DNA of 64,000 bases. Source: Pseudarthrobacter raffinosi. GTDB taxonomy: Bacteria > Actinomycetota > Actinomycetes > Actinomycetales > Micrococcaceae. Shown here piece after piece: positions 25,233 to 34,091 of the stretch; positions within the stretch are counted from its first letter, which is position 1, and each line of letters opens with the position of its first letter. The stretch is from positions 310,001 through 374,000 of the forward strand of contig NZ_JAMXBH010000001.1 in assembly GCF_023913735.1 (NCBI RefSeq), written 5' to 3'. The notes beneath the pieces are model-generated. The model did no database searches. It saw only the letters and a program-made list of their open reading frames with translations, and was not told where the DNA came from. The position numbers and the translations under genes are program-made.

Positions 25233-25286
25233 GTCACACTGGGCTCTGAAGTCACACTGGGCTCTGAAGTCACACTGGGCTCTAAG
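25233..25286. repeat. 18-bp tandem repeat, three copies
   Basis: GTCACACTGGGCTCTGAA occurs exactly at 25233-25250 and 25251-25268, with a near-copy at 25269-25286 whose end merges with the ribosome-binding site of the next gene. Confidence 0.85.
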
Positions 25287-25299
25287 GAAGGGGGACGGA

Positions 25300-25923
25300 T
25301 TGAGGTTCATCGGCGCTGGTGCGCGGCCCGGCCGCCCCCAGGTTGACCACGACCGCGTCTTCACCATCCCCAACGCCCTGACAGTGCTGCGCTTTATGGG
25401 CGTACCACTTTTTGTCTGGCTCGTGCTGGCCCAGAAGGACTATGGGACCGCCGTTGTGGTCCTGGTGGTCATGGCGGGAACCGACTGGATTGATGGCTAC
25501 GTGGCCCGCCGCTTCGACCAGGCGTCCAAGCTCGGCCGCGTCATGGATCCGCTGGCTGACCGGCTTGCCCTGATCGCGGTGGCGGTCACCCTGGTGATTG
25601 CCGGCGTCGTCCATTGGCTGTACCTGGCCGCACTCCTGGTGCCTGACGCCGTGCTCCTGGTGCTGACGCTCTCCTACTTCCGGGGCCACCCGGACCTGCC
25701 AGTGAGCCGTGTGGGCAAAGTCCGCACCGGACTCCTGCTCCTGGGCACACCCCTGCTGGTCCTGTCGCGATTGGACACCCCTTTCGCCGGGCCGCTGTAT
25801 GTTGCGGCCTGGATCGTGCTGGGACTTGGGCTCGCCGGCCACTGGATTGCCGCGTACAACTATTTCTGGGCCATCCTGCGGAAGGGCCGTATGCAGTCCC
25901 ATCACGACGGCGGCACCGCCTGA
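25300..25923 (+). CDS. CDP-alcohol phosphatidyltransferase family protein
   Basis: A 207-residue membrane enzyme that transfers a phosphatidyl group from CDP-diacylglycerol to an alcohol. The signature is complete: DWIDGYVARRFDQ, then SKLGRVMDPLADRL, giving the D(x2)DG(x2)AR...G(x3)D(x3)D metal site near residues 65-90. About five hydrophobic helices are present. The start appears to be TTG 25300, directly after AAGGAAGGGGG (25284-25294). The acceptor could be glycerol-phosphate, inositol-phosphate or cardiolipin-type; the sequence alone does not settle it. Confidence 0.85.
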   Translation: MRFIGAGARPGRPQVDHDRVFTIPNALTVLRFMGVPLFVWLVLAQKDYGTAVVVLVVMAGTDWIDGYVARRFDQASKLGRVMDPLADRLALIAVAVTLVIAGVVHWLYLAALLVPDAVLLVLTLSYFRGHPDLPVSRVGKVRTGLLLLGTPLLVLSRLDTPFAGPLYVAAWIVLGLGLAGHWIAAYNYFWAILRKGRMQSHHDGGTA

Positions 25924-26831
25924 TGGTATGGGTGGCGGTTCTGCTGGCGGTGCTTGGGGCATTCTGCCTTGCCTTTGGTGCGCAGAAGCAGGGGAGCGCC
26001 GTCAAAGCCGACACCGGCGGGCTGGCGCTGAGTTCAAACGGCTTCCTCCGCCTGCTCCGCAATCCGCGGTGGGTGCTGGGACTTCTCCTGCTGTGCCTCG
26101 GGATGGGAATGAACGCGGTGGCCCTGGTCTCCGCGCCGCTGACGGTGGTGCAGCCGATCGGCGCCATTGCGCTGGTCATTACCACCGTGGTGAACGCCCG
26201 CGACCAGGACATCACCATCAACCGGGCCACCATGGTGTCCATCGCGGCCTGCGTGACAGGTTCCGCACTTTTTGTCCTGCTCGCCGTCAACGTGACGCAG
26301 GAGAACCACCATGTGAGCCAGGAGGACGAGCTCACCATCGTGCTGCTGCTGGCACTGGCCGTCGGCGTGTTCGGCACCCTGGCGGTCATGTTCCGGCACC
26401 GGATGAGCGCGTTTGTCTACATCCTCGGCGCCGGCGTCCTGTTCGGCTTTGTCGCGGTGCTGACGCGCATCATCGGCAAGCACCTGCTGGACCCCAACGG
26501 GCTGGCCCTGCTCAATGTCCAGTGGTATTCGGTGGTGGCCATCGCGGCGGCCGGCGGCCTGGGTTCCTGGTTTGTGCAGAGCGCCTACTCGGGCGGCCCG
26601 CCGGACCTTGTCATCGCCGGGCTGACGGTCATCGACCCGATCGTGGGCATCGCCATCGGCATCGTGATCCTGGGCGAGCTGCGCCCGGACGTCCACGCCG
26701 TGATGGCGATTGCCATGGCTACGGCTGCTTCGCTTGCTATCGTGGGGGTGATCGCCCTTTCCAGGCACCATCCCGAGGTCACCAAGCGCAGGAAAGATGC
26801 GCGGAAGGCGGCGGGCAGGGCGTCCCACTAG
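25923..26831 (+). CDS. DMT-superfamily (EamA/NIPA-like) transporter
   Basis: A 302-residue membrane protein with nine to ten hydrophobic segments (for example AVLLAVLGAFCLAFGAQ, LIGAIALV-like QPIGAIALVITTVVNA, VIDPIVGIAIGIVILGE). The pattern fits drug/metabolite transporters and resembles actinobacterial DMT proteins related to the NIPA magnesium carriers. ATG 25923 overlaps the upstream TGA (TGATG), so translation is coupled to the phosphatidyltransferase. The tail is Lys/Arg-rich and cytoplasmic. The substrate is unknown. Confidence 0.75.
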   Translation: MVWVAVLLAVLGAFCLAFGAQKQGSAVKADTGGLALSSNGFLRLLRNPRWVLGLLLLCLGMGMNAVALVSAPLTVVQPIGAIALVITTVVNARDQDITINRATMVSIAACVTGSALFVLLAVNVTQENHHVSQEDELTIVLLLALAVGVFGTLAVMFRHRMSAFVYILGAGVLFGFVAVLTRIIGKHLLDPNGLALLNVQWYSVVAIAAAGGLGSWFVQSAYSGGPPDLVIAGLTVIDPIVGIAIGIVILGELRPDVHAVMAIAMATAASLAIVGVIALSRHHPEVTKRRKDARKAAGRASH

Positions 26832-26956
26832 CTTGTTACCCAACTCGCGCACCTTCATGACCAGCCGATTCCAAGAGGCCCCGCGCTACCGTGCCGGCGG
26901 CCAACCGGTGCGGCCAGCGACAGCTGCCCGTGCCGTGACCTTCAGGAGCTCTTCAC

Positions 26957-28153
26957 GTGACAACGCCCTCTGACCAGCCTCCCCTGACCATCCTGATCGC
27001 CGCGGATACGTATCCGCCCCACATCAACGGGGCCGCACAGTTCAGCTACCGCCTGGCCAACGGCATGAGCGGACGCGGCCACAACGTGCATGTGCTGGCT
27101 TGCCGGGCGGACGACGGCGCGAGCTTCACCGAGTTCCGCTCCGAGGCCACCGTGCACCGGCTCCGTTCCCACGGGGTCTTCACCCACGAGTACTTCCGTA
27201 TCTGCTTCCCCTGGGAAATCAAGAAGGAGATCGGCCTCCTTTTCGATCGGATCAAGCCCGATGTGGTCCACATCCAAAGCCACTACATGATCGGCGAGCA
27301 CGTCCTCTACGAAGCGGCGAAGCGGGGCATCAGGATCGTGGCCACCAACCACTTCATGCCGGAGAACCTGAACCCGTTCCTGCCGTTCCCGCAGTGGTTC
27401 AAGGACATCATCGGCAAGATCTCCTGGAAGGACATGGGCAAGGTCATGGGCCAGGCCGACGTCGTCACCACGCCCACACCCCTGGCCGCCAAGGCCATGC
27501 ACCAGCACGCTTTCCTGCACAAGGTACTGCCACTCTCCAACGGCATTGACTCCGCAGCCTATGAGCTGCAACCCGGCGAAGTGATCGAACCAAACGCCCA
27601 CCCAACAGTGGTGTTTGCGGGGCGCCTGGCCGAGGAAAAGCACGTGGACGTGCTCATCAATGCCGTGGCCAAGACGCCCGCGGAGCTCAACGTCCACCTG
27701 GAAATTGTGGGCGGCGGCGAAGTCCGCGCCGCTCTTGAAACGCAGGCGGAACGGCTCGGACTGGGGGAGCGGGTGAAATTCCTGGGACTGGCCAGCGATG
27801 AGGACCTCCGGGAGGCCTACATCAAGGCGGACCTGTTCTGCATGCCGGGGACCGCCGAGCTTCAGTCCCTGGTGACCCTTGAGGCGATGTCTGCCTCCAC
27901 GCCCGTCCTGTTGGCGGATGCCATGGCCCTGCCGCACCTGGTGCGCGACGGCGAGAACGGCTATCTGTTCACACCCAACGACAGCGACGACCTCGCAGCC
28001 AAGATCACGCGGATCCTCCAGCTGCCGGCCGAGGAACGGGCGGCAATGGGCCGGGCCAGCCGGCGGATGGTGGAACCGCACAGCATCGAGGGCACGCTGC
28101 AGACCTTCGAGGACCTCTACCGGGGTGCAAGCTACGACGACAAAGCCCTCTGA
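26957..28153 (+). CDS. GT4-family glycosyltransferase
   Basis: A 398-residue GT-B fold retaining glycosyltransferase. The N-terminal domain begins ILIAADTYPPHINGAAQF and LANGMSGRGHNVHVLA. The donor-binding C-terminal domain shows VVFAGRLAEEKHVDVLI (residues 215-232), FLGLASDEDLREAY, and the E-x7-E region TLEAMSASTPVLLADAMALP. This resembles actinobacterial alpha-mannosyl- or glucosyltransferases acting on phosphatidylinositol or glycolipids. The start is GTG 26957 after AGGAG. The upstream 125 bp hold no gene. Confidence 0.85.
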   Translation: MTTPSDQPPLTILIAADTYPPHINGAAQFSYRLANGMSGRGHNVHVLACRADDGASFTEFRSEATVHRLRSHGVFTHEYFRICFPWEIKKEIGLLFDRIKPDVVHIQSHYMIGEHVLYEAAKRGIRIVATNHFMPENLNPFLPFPQWFKDIIGKISWKDMGKVMGQADVVTTPTPLAAKAMHQHAFLHKVLPLSNGIDSAAYELQPGEVIEPNAHPTVVFAGRLAEEKHVDVLINAVAKTPAELNVHLEIVGGGEVRAALETQAERLGLGERVKFLGLASDEDLREAYIKADLFCMPGTAELQSLVTLEAMSASTPVLLADAMALPHLVRDGENGYLFTPNDSDDLAAKITRILQLPAEERAAMGRASRRMVEPHSIEGTLQTFEDLYRGASYDDKAL

Positions 28154-28235
28154 CAGCGGTCTCGCAGTGGCCCGCTCAAGCCTGCCCGGACCCCGGCGCC
28201 CGGACTGTGTGGTCCTGATGCCCGCCACTGTTTGC

Positions 28236-28241
28236 TAGAGT
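28236..28241 (+). promoter_or_regulatory. -10 element for the tRNA-CAT gene
   Basis: TTGCTAGAGTG places TAGAGT at 28236-28241, 53 bp before the mature tRNA, as expected for a stable RNA promoter. No clear -35 is seen. Confidence 0.45.
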
Positions 28242-28294
28242 GTTTTTGCCCTGCTGAAGCTGAAGTCCTCCGCGGACCACGCCGGCAAGGGCAG

Positions 28295-28368
28295 GGGGCT
28301 ATAGCTCAGCTGGTTAGAGCGCGGGACTCATAATCCTAAGGTCCTCGGTTCAAGTCCGAGTAGCCCTA
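28295..28368 (+). tRNA. tRNA-Met (CAT)
   Basis: A 74-nt cloverleaf: acceptor GGGGCTA/TAGCCCT, D-loop AGCTCAGCTGGTTAGAGC, anticodon loop CTCATAA with CAT at 28329-28331, and T-arm CTCGGTTCAAGTCCGAG. It lacks initiator features (it has a full first base pair, G-U). An elongator Met is most likely. A lysidine-modified tRNA-Ile(CAT) cannot be excluded by eye. Confidence 0.93.
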
Positions 28369-28404
28369 CCCAAGCACGACACCGCAGGAACCAAACCATC
28401 GTGG

Positions 28405-28444
28405 AACCGCGGCTGACGAGAGATCGTCGGCCGCGGTTTCTTTC
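28405..28444 (+). terminator. Terminator after tRNA-CAT
   Basis: AACCGCGGC (28405-28413) pairs with GCCGCGGTT (28430-28438), with inner TGACGA/TCGTC pairing, followed by a T-rich stretch. Confidence 0.8.
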
Positions 28445-28466
28445 GTTTTCCCGCAATCTGCGGTAT

Positions 28467-28482
28467 GTTACTGACCAGTAAC
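28467..28482. promoter_or_regulatory. TetR/FadR-type palindrome upstream of acyl-CoA dehydrogenase
   Basis: GTTACTG-AC-CAGTAAC is a perfect 7-bp inverted repeat with a 2-bp centre, 76 bp before the start codon. Palindromes of the TTACTG..CAGTAA type are common operators of TetR-family fatty-acid regulators. The cognate regulator is not adjacent. Confidence 0.6.
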
Positions 28483-28558
28483 TTACCGAGCCGCTGAGTC
28501 CCGGCCTGTCATGCCATGGCTGGCCTGTCCGCGCTGCTGATCTTTGCGAGGGAACCAA

Positions 28559-29749
28559 ATGTCCAAAGCCTCTGTTGACATCAACAACCTTCCGTACGCC
28601 GACGGCGACTTCTTCGCCTTCGAGCAGCTTCTCACCGCCAAGGAGCAGGACCGGCTCGCCGAGATCCGGGGCTTCCTCGCTCGCGAAGTCCGGCCGATTG
28701 CCGTGGACTGCTGGAACCGCGGCGAGTTCCCCATGGAGCTCATTCCCAAGCTGGCCGAAATCGACCTGGTGAGCCCTGTGCGGCGCCAGGGCTACTCCAA
28801 CCTGTTTGCCGGCCTGGTCCATGCCGAGGCCACGCGCGCCGATACCTCCATCGCCACCTTCATGGGCGTGCACGACGGGCTGTTTACCGGCTCCATCGAA
28901 GCCCTGGCTTCCCAGGAACAGCAGGACGCCTGGCTCCCGGATATCTATTCGCTGAAGAAGATCGGCGCGTTCGGCCTCACGGAGCCTCTGGGAGGTTCCG
29001 ACGTAGCCGGCGGCACGCGCACCACAGCTCAGCGGAACGGCGACACGTGGATCCTCAATGGCGCCAAGCGCTGGATCGGCAACGCTACTTTCTCGGATTG
29101 GGTGGTCGTCTACGCCCGGGACCTCGCCGACAACCAGGTCAAGGGATTCCTCGTGGATACGGCGCTGCCCGGCTTCAGCGCCACCAAGATTGAAAACAAG
29201 ATCTCCCTTCGGACCGTACAGAACGCGGACATCGTCCTGGAGAACGTGGTGGTTCCGGACTTCTTCAAGCTGGCGGGCGCCAACAGCTTCCGCGACACCA
29301 ACAAGGTCTTGAAGGTCACGCGGCTGTCCGTCGGCTGGCAGGCAGTCGGACAGCAGCTGGCAGCCTTCGACGTGGCCCGCCGCTACGCCGTGGAACGCCA
29401 CCAGTTCGGCCGCCCGCTGGCATCATTCCAGCTCGTCCAAAGCCAGCTGGTACAGATCCTCGGGAACGCAGTCAGCTCCATGGGCATGATGGTCCGGCTT
29501 TCCCAGCTGGAGGATGCCGGCCAGGCCAAGGACGAACAGTCCGCCCTTGCCAAGGCATTCACCACCGCCCGGATGCGCGAGAGCGTGGCGATCGGCCGTA
29601 GCCTCCTGGGCGGCAACGGCATCGTGACCGACTTCGAGATGGCCAAGATCTTTGCCGACGCTGAAGCCATCTACTCCTATGAGGGAACCCACGAGATCAA
29701 CACCCTCGTGACCGGCCGCGCCATCACCGGGATCTCGGCGATCGTCTAG
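28559..29749 (+). CDS. Acyl-CoA dehydrogenase, glutaryl-CoA dehydrogenase-like
   Basis: A 396-residue FAD enzyme. FGLTEPLGGSDVAGGTRTTA is the FAD/acyl-CoA signature (residues 139-158), and RHQFGRPLASFQLVQ is the second. The C-terminal YEGTHEINTLVTGRAITG carries the catalytic Glu in the glutaryl/isobutyryl-like position. The WNRGEFP and ATRADTSIATFMGVH segments favour the glutaryl-CoA branch, which oxidatively decarboxylates glutaryl-CoA to crotonyl-CoA. Substrate choice is inferred. I start at ATG 28559. It is monocistronic behind a tRNA terminator and a TetR-type palindrome. Confidence 0.85.
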   Translation: MSKASVDINNLPYADGDFFAFEQLLTAKEQDRLAEIRGFLAREVRPIAVDCWNRGEFPMELIPKLAEIDLVSPVRRQGYSNLFAGLVHAEATRADTSIATFMGVHDGLFTGSIEALASQEQQDAWLPDIYSLKKIGAFGLTEPLGGSDVAGGTRTTAQRNGDTWILNGAKRWIGNATFSDWVVVYARDLADNQVKGFLVDTALPGFSATKIENKISLRTVQNADIVLENVVVPDFFKLAGANSFRDTNKVLKVTRLSVGWQAVGQQLAAFDVARRYAVERHQFGRPLASFQLVQSQLVQILGNAVSSMGMMVRLSQLEDAGQAKDEQSALAKAFTTARMRESVAIGRSLLGGNGIVTDFEMAKIFADAEAIYSYEGTHEINTLVTGRAITGISAIV

Positions 29750-29782
29750 GGCCGTCAGCCGTCAGCGCTCGGCGCTCGGCGG

Positions 29783-30271
29783 TCAGCCAGTGTCCAGCCC
29801 CAGGGGCAGCAGGATGGACGGGCGGAGGTCGGTGACGAATTCGAGCGGATTGACGTAGGCGTCCCCCCGCCTCACGCCCCAGTGGACGCAGGCAAGAGCG
29901 CCGCAGTGCCCGGGTTGCAGCGTTCCGATGATCTCGCCCTTCGCCACCACGGCCCCGGCCGTGAGCGGGCTTTCGACTGGCTCAAAACTGCTGCGGAGGC
30001 CGCCCCCGTGATCGATGGTGATCACGGGGCGGTCCACCACTACTCCCACGAAACTGACGGTGCCGGACTCCGGCGAGGTGACCGGGACGCCGGCGTGCGT
30101 CGCCTCAAGGTCCACGCCACGGTGCCCGCTCATCCATGGCTTGTACGGCGGGTCAAAGGTGCGCAGCACCGCGGGCCTGGGGGAGAGCGGCCACTCCCAG
30201 GAGGCGCGCGGCGCTGGAGCCGCCGCGGCCGGCAGTAGCAGCACGGCGGCGAGGGCAAGTATTGCTTTCAT
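29783..30271 (-). CDS. Secreted M23-family (LytM-like) peptidase domain protein
   Basis: A 162-residue exported protein. MKAILALAAVLLLPAAAAPAPRA is cut here as a signal peptide of about 22 residues. The M23 domain shows SGHRGVDLEA with the zinc-binding His and Asp, GTVSFVGVV, TIDHGGGLRSSFEPV, and a final HWGVRRGDAYVNP in which the second metal His is CVHWG. It would act on cell-wall cross-links or serve as an activator. ATG 30271 is used because it gives the signal peptide. It diverges from rpsB, sharing a 403-bp gap. Confidence 0.82.
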   Translation of the reverse strand: MKAILALAAVLLLPAAAAPAPRASWEWPLSPRPAVLRTFDPPYKPWMSGHRGVDLEATHAGVPVTSPESGTVSFVGVVVDRPVITIDHGGGLRSSFEPVESPLTAGAVVAKGEIIGTLQPGHCGALACVHWGVRRGDAYVNPLEFVTDLRPSILLPLGLDTG

Positions 30272-30379
30272 AAACCCAGCTTTGCGTGCCGGATCCCGCA
30301 GCGGGAGTGCGCACTTCGGCCATGTGGAAAACGCCCGTCGAAGGCCTTCGGGTTGTCCTTCGGCTATTGGCTCCTGTTG

Positions 30380-30674
30380 TACACTTGGTGGAGCAGTTTG
30401 CTGTGCCCTCAACGCTTGCGTCGGCACGCCTCATTCAGGAATGCGGGGGAGCAGCAACTGACTACGCGTATCCAGCCCTCCAAATCTGAAGCCCCGGCTT
30501 TGTATGAGGAGGATTGTGTCTCTTGCGGTCAGGGCCTCGCGGTCCTGATGAGAGTCGCAATGGATGCCAGGAGCACGGCCCGCCTTGGGCCACGCTAATT
30601 AACCGTCAACTATTGGCAGGGTAAGAGGGCCTGAAAGGCTCTCTCATGAATGACCTGCCGGAAGGAGCGCCGGC
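30380..30674 (+). promoter_or_regulatory. Promoter and long 5' leader of rpsB
   Basis: This 403-bp gap has no convincing gene. A -10-like TACACT at 30380-30385 would give a leader of nearly 290 nt. Near the start, GGCAGG (about 30616-30621) can pair with CCTGCC, enclosing AGAGGGCCT/AGGCTCTCT. GAAGGAG precedes the ATG. Such a leader could mediate autoregulation by S2, but this is inference. Confidence 0.45.
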
Positions 30675-31577
30675 ATGCCCGTCGTAACTATGCGCCAGCT
30701 GCTTGACAGCGGCGTCCACTTTGGACACCAGACCCGTCGTTGGAACCCGAAGATGAAGCGATTCATCTTCACGGAGCGCAACGGCATCTACATCATTGAC
30801 CTTCAGCAGTCGCTGTCCTACATCGACCGCGCCTACGAGTTCGTAAAGGCCACCGTTGCACACGGCGGCACCGTACTCTTCGTCGGCACCAAGAAGCAGG
30901 CCCAGGAATCCATCGCTGAGCAGGCTACCCGTGTTGGACAGCCTTACGTGAACCAGCGCTGGCTCGGCGGTATGCTGACCAACTTCCAGACCGTTTCCAA
31001 GCGCATCCAGCGCATGAAGGAACTGGAAGAGATCGACTTCGACGACGTCGCCGGTTCCGCGTACACCAAGAAGGAACTGCTGCTCCTTCGCCGTGAACTC
31101 ACCAAGCTGGAAACCAACCTCGGCGGTATCCGCAACCTGACCAAGGCACCTTCCGTGCTCTGGATCGTGGACACCAAGAAGGAACACCTGGCCGTTGACG
31201 AAGCCAAGAAGCTGAACATCCCGGTTGTGGCCATCCTGGACACCAACTGCGATCCTGACGAAGTCGACTTCCCGATCCCGGGCAACGACGACGCCATCCG
31301 CTCCGTGAACCTGCTGACCCGCGTTGTCGCCGACGCCGTTGCTGAGGGCCTCATCGCCCGCCACAACCGCGCCACGGGCACCACGGAAGCTCCGGAAGAG
31401 CCGCTGGCTGAGTGGGAGCGCGAACTCCTCGAAGGCAGCAAGACTGAAGAAGCACCTGCCGCTGAGGCTGCTCCGGCTGCTGAAGAAGCTGCCGCTCCGG
31501 CAGCCGAAGAAGCTGCTCCGGTTGCCGAGGAAGCTCCGGCTGCTGCCGAGGCTCCCGCCGCCGACGCTGACAAGTAA
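30675..31577 (+). CDS. rpsB: 30S ribosomal protein S2
   Basis: A 300-residue small-subunit protein. It begins [20 protein letters not shown] and contains [38 protein letters not shown] and [13 protein letters not shown], all S2 signatures. The core ends near residue 250. The rest is a low-complexity Ala/Glu/Pro tail typical of actinobacterial S2. tsf follows after 129 bp containing two hairpins, as in the widely conserved rpsB-tsf operon. Confidence 0.97.
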   Translation: MPVVTMRQLLDSGVHFGHQTRRWNPKMKRFIFTERNGIYIIDLQQSLSYIDRAYEFVKATVAHGGTVLFVGTKKQAQESIAEQATRVGQPYVNQRWLGGMLTNFQTVSKRIQRMKELEEIDFDDVAGSAYTKKELLLLRRELTKLETNLGGIRNLTKAPSVLWIVDTKKEHLAVDEAKKLNIPVVAILDTNCDPDEVDFPIPGNDDAIRSVNLLTRVVADAVAEGLIARHNRATGTTEAPEEPLAEWERELLEGSKTEEAPAAEAAPAAEEAAAPAAEEAAPVAEEAPAAAEAPAADADK

Positions 31578-31595
31578 CACTAGTAAATCCGGATT

Positions 31596-31664
31596 CTCCG
31601 GCGCTGCCTGCAGCGCCGGAGCACCTGACAGGATGGCGGCTCACCCGGTGAGCCGCTGTCCTGT
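31596..31664 (+). promoter_or_regulatory. Two consecutive stem-loops between rpsB and tsf
   Basis: Stem 1 is CTCCGGCGCTG/CAGCGCCGGAG (31596-31606 and 31611-31621), perfect with a 4-nt loop. Stem 2 spans 31628-31664, with ACAGGATGGCGGCTCA pairing to TGAGCCGCTGTCCTGT. No T run follows either, so partial termination or RNA processing is likelier than full termination. Confidence 0.6.
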
Positions 31665-31706
31665 CGGTCCGTACACCACATACATTTTCTAGACAGAGGG
31701 GTTCAC

Positions 31707-32543
31707 ATGGCGAACTACACTGCCGCTGATATCAAGGCTCTGCGCGAGCGCACCGGCGCCGGCATGATGGATGTCAAGAAGGCTCTTGACGAAGCCAACG
31801 GTGACGCCGAAAAGGCCATCGAGATCATCCGCATCAAGGGCCTCAAGGGCGCTACCAAGCGCGAAGGCCGATCCACCGCCGAAGGCCTGGTGGCCGCAAA
31901 GGTCAGCAACGGCGTCGGCGTGATGATCGAGGTCAACTGCGAGACCGACTTCGTCGCCAAGGCTGACAAGTTCATCCAGCTGGCCGATAAGGTCCTGGCC
32001 GTGGCTGTGGAGTCCGGCGCTGCCGACCTCGACACCCTCCTGGCCATCGAAGTTGACGGCAAGCCGCTGTCCGAGGTTGTCGTCGAAGAAGGCGCAATCC
32101 TCGGCGAAAAGGTTGTTGTCCGCAAGCTGTCCCGCATTGAGGGCGGCACTGTTGACGCATACCTGCACAAGACGTCCAAGGATCTCCCGGCCCAGGTCGG
32201 CGTCCTGTTCGCTGTTGAGGGTGAAGGCGAAGCCGCTGCCACCGCCGCACACGATATTGCAGTGCACATCGCAGCGATGTCCCCGAACTACCTGACCCGC
32301 GAAGACGTTCCGTCCGACCTTGTCGAGTCCGAGCGTCGCATTGCCGAAGAGACCGCCAAGGCTGAAGGCAAGCCCGAGGCCGCAATGTCCAAGATTGTGG
32401 AAGGCCGCGTTACGGGCTTCTACAAGGGTGAGGTCCTGGTTGACCAGGCTTTCGCCAAGGACGCCAAGAAGTCTGTGGCGCAGGTCCTCGAAGAGGCCGG
32501 CGTCAAGGGCACGTCCTTCGCACGCTTCCGCGTCGGCTCCTAG
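31707..32543 (+). CDS. tsf: Elongation factor Ts
   Basis: A 278-residue nucleotide-exchange factor for EF-Tu. It shows the N-terminal UBA-like domain (IKALRERTGAGMMDVKKAL) and the EF-Tu contact motif VNCETDFVAK (residues 73-82). The core follows, ending DQAFAKDAKKSVAQVLEEAG. A good ribosome site (AGACAGAGGGG) precedes the ATG. A strong hairpin follows. Confidence 0.97.
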   Translation: MANYTAADIKALRERTGAGMMDVKKALDEANGDAEKAIEIIRIKGLKGATKREGRSTAEGLVAAKVSNGVGVMIEVNCETDFVAKADKFIQLADKVLAVAVESGAADLDTLLAIEVDGKPLSEVVVEEGAILGEKVVVRKLSRIEGGTVDAYLHKTSKDLPAQVGVLFAVEGEGEAAATAAHDIAVHIAAMSPNYLTREDVPSDLVESERRIAEETAKAEGKPEAAMSKIVEGRVTGFYKGEVLVDQAFAKDAKKSVAQVLEEAGVKGTSFARFRVGS

Positions 32544-32551
32544 TCGAATCC

Positions 32552-32588
32552 GCAAAGGGGTGGCCACTTCGGTGGCCGCCCCTTTTGC
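32552..32588. terminator. Terminator after tsf
   Basis: GCAAAGGGGTGGCCAC (32552-32567) pairs with GTGGCCGCCCCTTTTGC (32572-32588), with the T-rich end inside the 3' arm. Confidence 0.8.
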
Positions 32589-32670
32589 ATGCACCGGCGA
32601 AACGTCCGATGAGACCTTTGGCCACCCGGCACGATAACCTTTTTCAGAGTTCACCAACGGGAAGGCACCC

Positions 32671-33408
32671 ATGGAAGCCGTCAATTCTTCAAGCCAGCCA
32701 GAGAAAAGCAGGCGCCGCGTCCTCCTGAAGTTGTCGGGCGAGGTCTTCGGCGGCGGCAAGCTGGGCGTTGATCCCGACACTGTGCGCGACGTCGCCAAGC
32801 AGATCGCCGCAGCGGTCCCCGAAGTGGAAGTTGCCATCGTCGTCGGCGGCGGCAACTTCTTCCGCGGCGCGGAACTGTCCCAGGGCGGCATGGACCGCTC
32901 GCGCGCCGACTACATGGGCATGCTCGGCACCGTCATGAACTGCCTGGCACTGCAGGACTTCCTGGAGCAGGCCGGCGTTGAAACCCGCGTCCAGAGCGCC
33001 ATCACCATGGGGCAAGTCGCCGAGGCGTACATTCCCCGCCGGGCCATCCGCCACATGGAAAAGGGCCGAGTGGTCATCTTCGGCGCCGGAGCCGGCCTGC
33101 CGTACTTCTCCACGGACACAGTGGCCGCCCAGCGCGCCCTGGAGGTCCACGCGGACGTCGTTCTGATGGCCAAGAGCGGCGTGGACGCCGTCTACACCGC
33201 GGATCCCAAGAAGGACCCCACTGCCGAGAAGCTGGACACGCTGAGCTACGACGACGCCCTGCGCCGCGACATCAGGGTCATGGACCAGACCGCGATGACC
33301 ATGTGCAAGGACAACAACCTGTCCATGGTGGTTTTCGGGATGGAAGGCGAAGGGAACGTCACCCGCGCCATCTTGGGCGAAAAGCTCGGTACCCTGGTGA
33401 CCCCGTAG
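32671..33408 (+). CDS. pyrH: UMP kinase
   Basis: A 245-residue hexameric bacterial UMP kinase (amino acid kinase fold) that makes UDP from UMP and ATP. Motifs are [66 protein letters not shown] and the UMP/ATP loop [17 protein letters not shown]. It lies between tsf and frr as in most actinobacteria. It is probably transcribed from its own promoter after the tsf terminator. Confidence 0.96.
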   Translation: MEAVNSSSQPEKSRRRVLLKLSGEVFGGGKLGVDPDTVRDVAKQIAAAVPEVEVAIVVGGGNFFRGAELSQGGMDRSRADYMGMLGTVMNCLALQDFLEQAGVETRVQSAITMGQVAEAYIPRRAIRHMEKGRVVIFGAGAGLPYFSTDTVAAQRALEVHADVVLMAKSGVDAVYTADPKKDPTAEKLDTLSYDDALRRDIRVMDQTAMTMCKDNNLSMVVFGMEGEGNVTRAILGEKLGTLVTP

Positions 33409-33432
33409 CTGCAGCTAGGATGATCTGAGCAC

Positions 33433-33466
33433 GGTTCCATGCCCGCAACCGGGCAACAATGGAACC
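33433..33466 (+). promoter_or_regulatory. Stem-loop / promoter-like block between pyrH and frr
   Basis: GGTTCCATGCCC (33433-33444) pairs with GGGC and ATGGAACC (33451-33466). The AACAATGGAACC inside it resembles the -10 block in front of hutI, so this could be an frr promoter. A 21-codon ORF (33459-33524) is possible but unsupported. Confidence 0.35.
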
Positions 33467-33533
33467 AGGAACCATGAACCAAGATTGTGCAGGGAACCGG
33501 TACCCGGACTGCACTGATTTCTGAGGAGAGACA

Positions 33534-34091
33534 GTGATCGAAGAAACCTTGCTCGAAGCCGAAGAGAAGATGGACAAGGCGGTAGAGGTAGCCAAGGAAG
33601 ACTTCGCCTCGATCCGCACCGGACGGGCAAATCCGGGCCTTTACAACAAGGTCCTGGTGGACTACTACGGTTCGCCCACCCCGCTGCAGCAGCTTGCCTC
33701 CTTCGCCATTCCGGACGCGCGCACCATCCTCATCACGCCGTTCGATAAAACCGCACTGCGCGACATCGAGCGGGCCCTGAGTGATTCCGAGGTGGGCGCC
33801 AACCCCTCCAACGACGGCAACGTCATCAGGATCACCATCCCGGACCTGACCCAGGAACGCCGCAAGGAATACGTCAAGATCGTCAAGACCAAGGGCGAGG
33901 ACGCGAAGATCTCCATCCGCAACATCCGGCGCAAGGCCAAGGAAACGCTGGACAAGCTCGTCAAAGACGGCGAAGCCGGCGAGGACGAAGGCAGCCGCGC
34001 CGAAAAGGAACTGGATGGCCTGACCAAATCGCACGTGGACGGCATCGACGAGCTGCTCAAGCGCAAGGAAGCAGAGCTGCTCGAAGTCTGA
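33534..34091 (+). CDS. frr: Ribosome recycling factor
   Basis: A 185-residue factor that splits post-termination ribosomes with EF-G. It shows [48 protein letters not shown] and the C-terminal [14 protein letters not shown]. It starts at GTG 33534 after GAGGAGAG. Its stop TGA overlaps the ATG of cdsA (TGATG), so the two are translationally coupled. Confidence 0.97.
   Translation: MIEETLLEAEEKMDKAVEVAKEDFASIRTGRANPGLYNKVLVDYYGSPTPLQQLASFAIPDARTILITPFDKTALRDIERALSDSEVGANPSNDGNVIRITIPDLTQERRKEYVKIVKTKGEDAKISIRNIRRKAKETLDKLVKDGEAGEDEGSRAEKELDGLTKSHVDGIDELLKRKEAELLEV

Noticed and set aside
33459-33524. 21-codon ORF between pyrH and frr
   Set aside because: No ribosome site or conservation evidence; the sequence fits a stem-loop/promoter better.
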